Assembly: GCA_001632435.1 (NCBI GenBank)
Contig: KV423979.1
Span: 48,602 to 89,327 of the forward strand
Direction: 5' to 3'
DNA length: 40,726 nucleotides
Source: Calocera cornea HHB12733
Lineage: Eukaryota; Basidiomycota; Dacrymycetes; Dacrymycetales; Dacrymycetaceae
Under the pieces are notes generated by a model. The model did no database searches, was not told the origin of the DNA, and worked only from the letters and a program-made list of their open reading frames with translations. A program made the translations under genes and the position numbers. Shown here piece by piece: positions 31,240-40,306 of this stretch; positions within the stretch are counted from its first letter, which is position 1, and each line of letters begins with the position of its first letter.

Positions 31240-31822
31240 ATGTCTACTGAAGCGAATGGGGCGATAATGGCCACGAACGGGCATCCTTCGAAAGGCAAGT
31301 CCAGATGATCATCGTCGGTGCCCGATTTGGTAAAGTTCTCGCGGATAGCACTCCTTGGGGATGCTACAGTAAGGTTGCGGAAGAACGCGATGCCATGCAT
31401 ATGCTGATCCTGGGCTGGCATCCGTACCTGCTGACGAGCGCGCAGGGCGTGAGCCAAGCGACCGAGGACAGTGCGACAATTGCTGTGAACCTGAAGCTTG
31501 CGGGGAAGAAGGACGCGTGGCTTGCGCCTCGAGCGTTCGAGGCGATGCGCTATGCGCGTGTAAGGAACGCGCAGATCACGGGGGAGGTGAACGGCGGTCG
31601 GTGGCGTCATGCCGACGCGGACACGGCGAAGAAAGGCCCGGACAGCGTGCGGTGGAGGGACGACGAAAATCATGAACCACGATGCGGAACAGAATGCTTT
31701 CGCGAAATATGAGGAGACAAGGGGATCAGGGAGAACGGTACACACTCCCAGGCTTGGAGGACAGCGAGAACGCGAAAGAGAGAGTCATGCAGGCGAGGAG
31801 CAAGTACCTGTCCAGGGCGATC
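31240..31822 (+). pseudogene. Deleted third copy of the FAD monooxygenase
   Basis: The beginning resembles the start of copy 1, with a dinucleotide-motif remnant QMIIVGARFG (about 31303-31330). The sequence then jumps to the C-terminal third: HPYLLTSAQGVSQATED, TIAVNLKLAGKKDAW, MRYARVRNAQITGEV and GPDSVRW. Roughly residues 30-300 of the family protein are missing, and past 31660 the frame shifts. The final ERVMQARSKYLSRAI block, matching the end of copies 1 and 2, sits in another frame (about 31777-31822). Similarity is closer to copy 1 (SAQGVSQA, NLKLAGKK) than to copy 2, suggesting a tandem duplicate that later decayed. Confidence 0.85.
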
Positions 31823-31859
31823 CAGCCTGGAACCAACGGGGAGTATATAAATTGTAAAG

Positions 31860-33092
31860 CGGTGATGTAGTCAACGGGCGTAACAGTACTTGGAGGTACT
31901 AGCGTTTGCGGCGAAATTTCTAGTCGGAATAGACACGGTCGGCTCGCTGCTGATCGCGTGTAGCTCGCTCCACGCCAGTCGTGGCAGGATCCGAGGACGA
32001 CCGATCGCGCTCGGTGCCGACCGCGGGGCGCCTTGAGAAGAGCCGAGTGGGATCAAGGCGACGAGCGCTGATAAGGCAACCCGTGCCAGCGGTTTGCGGA
32101 AGAGAGCGCATTAGGCTTGAACACACCGACTGCTGGATCGGACGACCCCGCAGTCAGCAGCAGCGTCTACGAGGGCAGCAGCCAATGGGTGGTGGCCCAT
32201 TACAGAGAGAGGGAGACAGCGAGAGCCAGGTTAGTGGAGTGCGCGAGATGTCCGGCGGGTGGGGAGGGATGTTGAGGAAGGCAGGCGCGTACGGTGCGGG
32301 AGAGGGAGCGCAGGCCGGCGCACGGCTGAGGGCGAGCGATGCGGAGCCGGGGATTGGGTAAGCGGGTGGCCGGGCTTACGAGAGACGAGGGCGCAAACCG
32401 TTGGGCGCGGCGCGCGAGAAACAAGGGAAGGGATACCTATTCCGGTCATTCAGACACTGTCATTCGATTATTATTGATGAAACTGCAGTGCTTCGGAGCG
32501 AATCAAATTGTACACGGGCCGAGCGGTGCTTTGGTGTGCGATGGGGCAGGCACGGAGGGGTGTGGGTGCACGTGGAAGCGAGAAGGATTTTGCGGAGGCG
32601 AGGCCCGACTTTGGCCGGGACGTGGCAGGGAGGCGATTTCAAGTTCCCCCCATCGTGCGGCCCCTTTGCCCGTGCTTCCCTCGGCCACCGTGTTGGCGAG
32701 CTTCAACCCGCACAGCTGCATTAACTCTCTTCGCCCGTCCCACTTCCTTTGTCACTATCTGCAGCGTCCCCCCTTCGCTTTGCTCGACTGTTATTACTCC
32801 GACTCGTTCACCTCAACAGTGTCGAGCACAACTGCACATAGGTGAGCAGACGATCGCCCCTGACACATTTGATACCGTACGACACACGATCGGTTACACG
32901 TCCTCGTCGTGCTACATGCGACACGGGCGGATCCCTCACTGACGCTCGCTTATGGCCTCGCCCGCTCCCTCCTTCTCTCTCCCTCTTTCCTTCCGCATAC
33001 CACCCCCTGTGCTTTGAACGCCCGTGCTCACTCTCCCTTCCCTCTAGACCCCGTCCACAGCACTGGCGTCCCCTATCGCCACCATACCCACC
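31860..33092. other. Long upstream region of P450 reductase
   Basis: About 1.2 kb with several open frames but no recognisable domain. From about 32930 to 33080 the sequence is strongly pyrimidine-rich on the plus strand (CTCCCTCCTTCTCTCTCCCT type). This is a common feature just before the start of highly expressed fungal genes. A possible leader intron (donor GTGAGC near 32840, acceptor CTCTAG near 33048) is suggested only by its ends. Confidence 0.45.
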
Positions 33093-35458
33093 ATGGCGTC
33101 AATGTCCACCTCCGACCTTGTCCTCGTCTCCCTCGCCGTCGTCATCGCAGCCCTCTGGTTCCTCCGCGACTCCCTCCCCTTTTTCAAGAGCCCCACACCA
33201 TCGGGCAAGCCCGCGCTCAACGGGAAGACGCCGAATGGTGCTGCCAAGGGCGCAGTTGGAGGCGGGAATCCGAGGGACTTTGTCGCCAAGATGAAGGATA
33301 CCGTGCGTCCCGTGTCTGCCTCGATATAGACGCTCTGCTGATCCATTCTTTCCGTGCAGAAAAAGCGCCTGGTGATCTTCTACGGGTCGCAGACCGGCAC
33401 CGCTGAGGAATATGCAATCCGTCTGGCAAAGGAGGCCAAGGCCCGCTTCGGCCTCTCCTCCCTGGTGTGCGATCCCGAAGAGTACGACTTTGACAACCTG
33501 GACAAGATTCCCGAAGACTGCGCCGCGATCTTCGTCGTGGCGACGTACGGCGAGGGCGAGCCGACGGACAACGCCGTGACGCTGATGGAGAACCTCGAGG
33601 ACGAGGCTTTCGAGTTCTCTGGCGGGGAACACCGGCTCGAGAACCTGCGCTACGTCGTCTTCGGCCTCGGCAACAGGACGTATGAGCACTACAACGAGAT
33701 TGCGCGCAAGGTCGACTCGGCACTCGAGAAGGCAGGCGCGACCCGCATCGGTCAGCGCGGTGAGGGTGACGACGACAAGAGCATGGAGGAGGACTACCTC
33801 GAGTGGAAGGACGGCATGTGGGAGGAGTTTACCCGCGTTATGGGCGTCGAGGAGGGCGCCGGATCGGACACCGCCGACTTTGTTGTTACCGAGCTCAACA
33901 ACGAACTTGCTCCGGAGAAGGTCTACCTCGGCGAGCTCTCTGCCCGCGCGCTCACCCGCACAAAGGGTATCCACGATGCAAAGAACCCATACCCGGCACC
34001 GATCAAGGAGGCTCGCGAGCTCTTCGCCGTCGGAGGAGACAGGAACTGCATTCACGTTGAATTCGATATTGAGGGGTCCGGTCTTACCTACCAGCATGGC
34101 GACCATGTCGGTGTATGGCCTACCAACCCCGATGTGGAGGTTGACCGCCTGCTCTGTGTCCTCGGCCTTGGCGCACCGGAGCGCCGCAACACTGTCATCG
34201 GCATTGAATCGCTGGATCCTACGCTGGCAAAGGTTCCCTTCCCAGTCCCCACGACATACCAGACTGTACTCAGGCATTACATCGACATCTCGGCTACGGC
34301 TGGTCGCCAGTCCCTCTCTGCGCTCGCCAAGTTCGCGCCAAACCCCGAGGCTGCCGAACGGCTCCAGCAGCTCAGCAGCGATAAGGCGCTGTACGCCGAG
34401 GTCGTCGCTGACGGCTCGCTCAAGCTCGGCGAAGTTCTCCAGCTGTACTCTTCATCCACCCCGCCCGACTTCAGCGTCGCGCCGACACCTGAGAACGTCA
34501 CTCCTTGGAATATCCCCTTCGACCTGATCGTCTCCCTGATCCCGCGCCTCCAGCCGCGGTACTACTCCATCTCCTCCTCGCCAAAGATGCACCCAGGCTC
34601 GATCCACATCACCGCCGTCGTGCTCAAGTACCAGGCGAGCAAGTCACACCACCCGGAGCGTGACCCCAAGTGGGTCTTCGGCGTGGGCACAAACTACATC
34701 CTCAACCTTAAGATGGCCCATAACCACGAGACGGCCCCGTTGATGGCGGAGATGGGCGTAGAGGACGTGGCGGAGAGTGTGTCGATGCCGCCTCGCTATG
34801 CGATCGAGGGCCCGAGGAGCGCGTACTTCCACGAGAAAGTGTACAAGGTGCCTATTCACGTGCGCAGGAGCACCTTCAGGCTGCCTACGAACCCCAAGAC
34901 GCCAGTCATCATGATTGGGCCTGGAACTGTAAGTTCTGGTATTTGCAACTCAAGAGCCGTGACTAACGGATGCGACAGGGTGTTGCACCATTCCGCGGCT
35001 TTGTGCAGGAGCGCGTTGCGCTCGCCAAGCGTGCGGTTGAAAAGAATGGACCGGATGCCCTTGCAGACTGGGGCAACATCTGGCTGTTCTACGGCTGCCG
35101 ATCGTCCAAGCAGGACTTCCTGTACGCGGACGAGTGGCCGTACTACGAGGACCAGCTCAAGGGCAGATTCCTCATGCACACCGCCTTCTCCCGCGAGACG
35201 CCGCGCAAGCCGGACGGGAGCAAGGTCTACGTGCAGGATCTCATCTGGCAGCAGAAGGACCTCCTCACCAAGGCGATCCTGGAGCAGAAGGCCTACATCT
35301 ACATCTGCGGTGATGCCAAGGGCATGGCGCATGATGTCGAGGAGAAGCTGATGCAGATGCTGGGCGAGGGCAAGGGCGGCTCGGCTGAGGTGGAGGGCGC
35401 TGCCGAGCTGAAGCTGCTCAAGGAGCGCTCCAGGCTACTGCTCGACGTCTGGAGCTAG
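33093..35458 (+). CDS. CPR1: NADPH-cytochrome P450 reductase
   Basis: Exons 33093-33302, 33360-34928 and 34979-35458 are 70, 523 and 160 codons, giving 752 residues, close to fungal CPR length. The start ATG has a good context (CCACCATGG). An N-terminal membrane anchor (LVLVSLAVVIAALWFL, residues 9-24) tethers it to the ER. The flavodoxin-like FMN domain has FYGSQTGTAEEYA, VATYGEGEPTDNA and VFGLGNRTYEHYN. The FAD domain has PRYYSISSSP. The NADPH domain has GPGTGVAPFRGF (joined across intron 2), FYGCRSSKQDFLY and YICGDAKGMAHDV. The terminal DVWS supplies the aromatic residue that stacks on FAD. It passes electrons from NADPH to ER P450s. It lies between two flavin monooxygenase genes, with no P450 gene in the window. 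Confidence 0.97.
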
Positions 35459-36035
35459 ACGATGGGCGACATAGACTGCGTTACGTAGCTTTGACGATTG
35501 TGCGGATCCGTTGATATCACTACACCCCTTACGCACTCCTTTTACTTATTCATCCTTGTTCCTTCCTCCACATAGTCTTTGGGTTTCAGGAATTATTAGA
35601 CAGTGATGAGATCTCATACCTCGACATCGTCCAGTGTTCGTCTTGCGGATCCACGGCCGTCGCAAAAGACGCTTGCATGGCTCGGATTCACCATTGTGTC
35701 CAGAAGTGGTAAATTTGTCTTCTGTTCAACGTATATCCGGCAAGGGGCCCCGCGTTCCTCACGTGCCTACCATCGCGGGGAACACCTCCCGGCCTCGTCA
35801 TTCCGGCACCGTTAAGCCGCAAGGACCATGCGGGGGCCCATCCCCCACCGCTCATTCTCCGCACGCCATAGCTGAAGCATCGGCAGAGGGGTACAAGCTC
35901 GGCATGACCATATAGGCTATTCATTGAGCACCGCGATGTCGACGAGTATATCCCGGGTGCTTTGGATCAGCAGCCAGACGTTCCCATTAAATACCACCAC
36001 TCCCCAGCCGTCCGTGGTCAAAATCGAAATCTACT
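35459..36035. other. Intergenic between P450 reductase and monooxygenase copy 2
   Basis: 577 bp. No gene, repeat array or RNA recognised. Confidence 0.45.
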
Positions 36036-37543
36036 ATGGTTACGAACGGCGCTAACGGCGCGAGTAAGGATGAGAGGCCAGTCAAGATCATCATCGTGGG
36101 CGCGGGCTTTGCGGGCCTGGCGTGTGCCATCGAGTCGAGGCTCAAGGTGCGAGCTCTGCACCTTACACGAGCGTCGGTTGATGCTTTCTGTAGGGGCACG
36201 ATGTGATCCTCTTGGAGAAATTTCCAGCCTTGAAGGTGTTGGGAGATATCATCTCCTTTGGCCCAAACGCAGGGCGCATATTCGAACGCTGGGGACTGCA
36301 TGACAAGATCTGGCCGCTTTGCACGCACCTGAAGACGTTCCACCTCCACACGTGGAAGGGGGAGCTCATCACGGCTCAGCCTCTCAACGCGAAGGAGTTT
36401 GGCAGCTACAGCTACAACGGGCATCGTGGAGAGCTGCACAAGGTTCTGTTTGACCATGCGATCGAAGTGAGCGACATCACTCCGCAGCCGAGCCAGCAGA
36501 ACTGACACCCTCATAGCTAGGCACGGACATGCGACTTGGGTCCGATGTCACGGAGTACTGGGAAGACGAACATGCGGCTGGCGTTGTCTGCAATGGGGAA
36601 CGGCTAACCGCTGACGTCGTGATCGGCGCTGATGGTGTGAGATCTAAGGCCAGGGAGATGGTTCTGGTGAGGCTGATTACTATCGTAAGATTCTACCACA
36701 TTCTTATAATATGTTGATTAGGGCTACTTCGATAAGCCGAAGCCATCTGGATACGCTATCTATCGCGCATGGTTCAATGCCAAGGAGAGTGGCATCGGGG
36801 AGGATCCCCTGTCCGACTACTTGGTGAAGGACGGCGACGCTTTCTACGGATGGATTGGGAAAGACGTGCATATGCTCACGTCGTCCTCGAAAGGCGGCAA
36901 GGATGTCAGCTGGGTTATCACCCACAAAGACACGGCCGATATTGAAGAGTCTTGGTCATTCCCTGGCAAGATGGAAGATGTCCTCAAAATCGTGGAGGAC
37001 TGGGACCCTCGCTGTGCGGCTATCCTTTCCAAGGCACCAAGCTGTGTCGACTGGAAGCTTGTTTACCGTGACCCGCTTCCAACCTGGATCAGCAAGAAGG
37101 CCCGTATTGCGGTTATTGGCGATGCCGCACATCCTTTCCTTCCGACCAGCATCCAAGGTGCGAGCCAGGCGCTGGAAGACGGCGTGACTGTCGCTGTGAA
37201 CCTGAAGATTTCGGGACCGGACCAGGCACCTTTGGCTATTCAAGCTTTCGAGTACATTCGATATCAGCGCGTACGGCAGGCGCAGCGCACGGGCGAGACA
37301 AACAGAGACAAATGGCATCAGGCTGATGATAAGAAGGCTGTGGAAGATCCGGACAGCGTTGCACTGAACCGAGAAGAATGGCTGCTGGGACATGATGCCG
37401 AGAAGCACGCGTGGGAGGCATATCCCGAGGCGGTGAAGGAAATCAAGGAGCATGGCTACCATCTTCCTGCGCTTCCGGAGGGCGATGTCGCGGCTGAGCG
37501 TGTGGCGAAAGCCCGAGAGGAGTATTTGGCAAGAGCGATCTAG
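36036..37543 (+). CDS. Class A FAD-dependent monooxygenase, copy 2
   Basis: Exons 36036-36146, 36194-36466, 36517-36666 and 36722-37543 sum to 1,356 bp, giving 451 residues, all junctions in frame. The three family signatures are present: [27 protein letters not shown] and [22 protein letters not shown]. Most of the protein aligns residue by residue with copy 1, including the ending [13 protein letters not shown]. Only one intron position is shared with copy 1 (MVL/GYF). Intron 1 here falls after SRLK, and a further one after HAIE is absent from copy 1. Copy 1 has its own introns in the dinucleotide motif and at GDAA. The enzyme should hydroxylate an aromatic compound using NAD(P)H and O2. 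Substrate unknown. Confidence 0.92.
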
Positions 37544-38009
37544 ACTGTGTATGTGTGATCTGATATTGATGGAGTGGTCGTGCGGAGTGTAGATGATTGC
37601 ACTGCCTTTCTGGTGGTTACCTTCCCAGAATGTGATGTCCATAGAGTGAAACACTGCTGTCAAAACGGGAAACAATACAACACACCATGAGAGTCTCTTC
37701 ATTGAAACCTGCCACACTCACCGCGTTTTGGGTGGGGATTTGCTGGCGGTGCAAAGACAAGGGAAGTTCAGCAAAGGTGGTCTCGAGCGACCCGTGCCGA
37801 TTCCGGGCGCAGATGGTCTACCCCAATCGGGTGTTTAGGCCAGCGCAGCTTGTTCAAAGTAGTATTGCCTGCCTGTAGAGTAGATTAGCTGATATACATT
37901 AATGAGATTGGATATTCACTTACATGGAATGGGCGCGGGAAGTCTGCCTGTGCTGGAACTTACAGAATTCGGGCTCCACGCGATTAGCCAACATTATCTT
38001 TCCTTTTGC
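37544..38009. other. Intergenic, no gene recognised
   Basis: The 3' flanks of two convergent genes meet here. The short open frames show no domain. Confidence 0.45.
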
Positions 38010-38044
38010 GGTAGGGTGATAGTGTTGGTCGACAGACCAACACT
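38010..38044 (+). repeat. Tagged hairpin element, copy 1
   Basis: The tag GGTAGGGTGAT is followed directly by a perfect 10-bp inverted repeat, AGTGTTGGTC and GACCAACACT, around a GACA loop. Intergenic, plus orientation. Confidence 0.85.
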
Positions 38045-38055
38045 CGAATCGATTA

Positions 38056-38091
38056 GGTAGGGTGATACGCGTTGGTCGACTCGACCAACGC
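38056..38091 (+). repeat. Tagged hairpin element, copy 2
   Basis: The tag GGTAGGGTGAT lies 11 bp after copy 1. Arms GCGTTGGTCGA and TCGACCAACGC are separated by one base. Both arms carry the matching change relative to copy 1 (GCG/CGC instead of GTG/CAC). Intergenic, plus orientation. Confidence 0.85.
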
Positions 38092-38161
38092 TTTATTGAT
38101 TCATTCACGAGGTATTTTAATGACAGGAATCGCGATGCACAGGTATACTAATGAGAACGCC

Positions 38162-39611
38162 CTAGTTGACCGCAGCCTGGGCATCTTGCTGCACCCCAAC
38201 GACGTCCATGAAGCGCGCAAAGTGGCTCCAGCCGAGGAACTTGAGGATGGCGAGGAGAACTGCGGAGCGTTAGCGACAGCGAGCTCGATGAAGGCGAGCG
38301 CTTACAGATGACGAGCAGCCCCTTGATGGCGACCGGCCCGTACTTGATGGACCAGCGCTTCAGGACCTTCCAGAGCGCCTTCGCCTTGACCTTCGTCCAC
38401 TCCTGCGTGAGCTTCTTGCGGTAGGCGAAGCGGGAGCGGGCGTTGTCGAACTTCTTGCTGAGGCGGCTCTTGGGGCGGGCAGCCTTCGAACGGCGAACGC
38501 CGATACCGCGGCCGGTCTCGAACGAGTCGTCGAGCTCGCCCTGGAGGCGCAAGAGCAGGCCGGCGGCGATCTCGTTCTCGCGCTCGTCGTGCGCCTGTTC
38601 CTCCTCGATGAACCCGGCCTTGATGCCGAGGTTCAGCTGGCGCTTCTTCTCCTCGGTGAACTCCTCGGGCGGCATCTTGTCGATGTCCTTCTTGGGCTTG
38701 CGTTCGGCGTGCACAAGCGCGAGGAGGTCGACGGCGGGCGCTTCAGCAGCAGCAGCGGTCCCAGCCCCAGCAGTAGCACCAGCAGCGACGCCCGCAGCAG
38801 CAGCACTATCTCCAGCAGCAGCAGCACCCGTACCAGCAGCACCATCCGTACCCGCAGCAGCAGCAGCAGTCGTCGTCGCAGTCCCAGTCGCAGTAGCAGC
38901 AGCAGCAGGAGCGTCGGCAGCAGCAGGAGCGGGAACGGCAGCAGCAGCAGGCGAGGACTCGACGTGTTCGTCGTCGTCGTCCTCGAGGTCTTCAGGAGCC
39001 GCCAGAGCGCGCTCCCCTTCTTCTTCGTCTTGGCTCTAATAAGGGCGTTAGTATAGAATCAATGTAGTGTTGGTCGAGTCGACCAACACTATCACCCTAC
39101 CGCTGCCGTAGGGCAGCGGATGGGTCTGACTCACCTCAGACAGCGCCTTATACAGCGCATACACCTCCTCCACAGTGAGCTTTCCCTGCTTCATCTGCAT
39201 TGCCGCCGCCATCCCAGCGGCCAGCATCGTCGCCTGCTTCACCATATCCTTCTCCTTCTCCTCGCTCGGCCTAGCCGCAGCCTGCCCAATCGCCTTCTCC
39301 TTCCCCTTCGCCGACGCGTTCACGACCATCTTGCTGAACAGCGTGGTGACCGACGTCGTGCCGTCCTCGCTCTCGGCCTGCGTCTTGGCCAGCTCCAGGC
39401 TCGCCTTCTCGCGCTCGACCTTCGCCTTGCTGTACTCGACGGCAGCCTTCGCGGTCTCGACGAAGGTCTTCGTCACCTCGAGACCGGCCTTGAGCATGCT
39501 GGAGCCGAAGCCGGGGCTGTCGGACGTGGAGGAGAGGGCGGAGTGGGTGAGGTCGGGGGAGAAGAGGGGGGAGAGGTCGGGCGAAGCGTCGTCGTAATCG
39601 TCGCAGTCCAT
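38162..39611 (-). CDS. Unrecognised 434-aa protein with Ala-rich linker and C-terminal hydrophobic segment
   Basis: I do not recognise a family. Exons 39135-39611, 38306-39035 and 38162-38259 sum to 1,305 bp, exactly 434 codons plus stop, with GTGAGT...TTAG and GTAAGC...GCAG introns. The N-terminal third is acidic and Ser-rich, then helical and charged (KAAVEYSKAKVEREKASLEL may be a coiled coil), with the KLTVEEVYALYKALSE helix before intron 1. A roughly 90-residue Ala-rich low-complexity stretch follows (about 38740-38990). A basic helical region (RSKAARPKSRLSKKFDNARS) leads into a hydrophobic C-terminal helix formed across intron 2 (IKGLLVIFLLAILKFLGW). The C-terminal helix suggests membrane attachment. 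Intron 1 (99 bp) contains hairpin element copy 3. Confidence 0.75.
39066..39101 (-). repeat. Tagged hairpin element, copy 3, inside an intron
   Basis: On the minus strand the tag GGTAGGGTGAT is followed by arms AGTGTTGGTCGA and TCGACCAACACT around a single base, a perfect 12-bp inverted repeat. It lies wholly in intron 1 of the 434-aa gene. Confidence 0.88.
39100..39119. repeat. Second hairpin beside element copy 3
   Basis: Perfect 8-bp arms CCGCTGCC and GGCAGCGG around a 4-base loop abut copy 3 in the same intron. Together the two hairpins take up 54 of the intron's 99 bases. Confidence 0.7.
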
Positions 39612-40228
39612 TGTCGAGGGAGGTGGTTGTTACGAGTTGAGAAGGGAGGAGAGAAGAGAGCAGGGCGAAAGGAGCGTGTATGCGCGCACGAAATGGGGGA
39701 AACTGCTTCCGCCCCTATTCCGTATTGAGTCATCGCCTCTTTGAGGCTCTGACCGCACACGAGGCTCGGGAATGGGGATTTCCGAGGCGAATTGCATCGC
39801 CTGTGTGGCGAATTCGGGTAGGGTGATAGTGCTGGTCGACACGAGGCGGTCGCCAGCACAGCAACGACGAAATGCGCGTATTCCGGGCGACAATGAGCCG
39901 ATTTCGATGCCACAAAGGCAGGTCGGTGGTCGATACTAGTGTTGATGTTTTGCGCGGTATTGTAGAGATGGCGATGGGAATGCGAGGAAGATAAACGCAT
40001 TGATATGGTCGACGACGGCGTTGTTGACGACGCCAAAGTCGATGTCAGGGACCCTATCGGGCCATTCGGGGCAACGGCCGGCGCTCGGAAAATCTTAAGT
40101 CCGCGCGCTCCCTTAGGGGGCTTTCTCATCGCCTCAAACTGCCTCCTCGCTGTCTGACTCAAACGACCATCATCCTCCTCTGCTTAACGTATTGCTCTCG
40201 AATTCAAGCCTCAAATAACCTCAGAACT
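39612..40228. other. Divergent upstream region between the 434-aa gene and the right-edge gene
   Basis: About 600 bp holding hairpin copy 4. A long open frame on the minus strand is present but has no domain and overlaps the start of the 434-aa gene in another frame. Confidence 0.45.
39817..39859 (+). repeat. Tagged hairpin element, copy 4
   Basis: The tag GGTAGGGTGAT is followed by AGTGCTGGTCGAC. The far arm is CCAGCAC, leaving a 7-bp stem (GTGCTGG/CCAGCAC) with a larger loop. Relative to copy 1, T to C in the left arm is matched by A to G in the right arm. Confidence 0.8.
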
Positions 40229-40284
40229 GTGAGTTTCATTTCTCTTTCTTTTGTTCAGCTCATCACTAATTATAATTTCCTCAG
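40229..40284 (+). other. Probable 5' UTR intron of the right-edge gene
   Basis: A GTGAGT donor and a TCCTCAG acceptor bound 56 bp with a pyrimidine-rich, AT-rich interior and CTAAT branch-like sequence, ending 22 bp before the ATG. Confidence 0.5.
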
Positions 40285-40306
40285 GATCGCTCCTACTATC
40301 CTCAAG

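Noticed and set aside
32339..33406. Several open frames upstream of and over the start of P450 reductase
   Set aside because: They are high-GC or pyrimidine-tract shadows without domains. The reductase frame itself is certain.
38010..38091. Telomere-like repeat because of TAGGG
   Set aside because: TAGGG occurs only once per element within the longer tag and is never in tandem TTAGGG form.
38443..39056. Long plus-strand open frames rich in Ala and Ser
   Set aside because: They are shadows of the Ala-rich exon of the minus-strand 434-aa gene, whose spliced model closes in frame.
39473..40162. 229-codon minus-strand open frame
   Set aside because: It overlaps exon 1 of the 434-aa gene in another frame and contains hairpin copy 4 and the likely promoter. 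No domain is seen.
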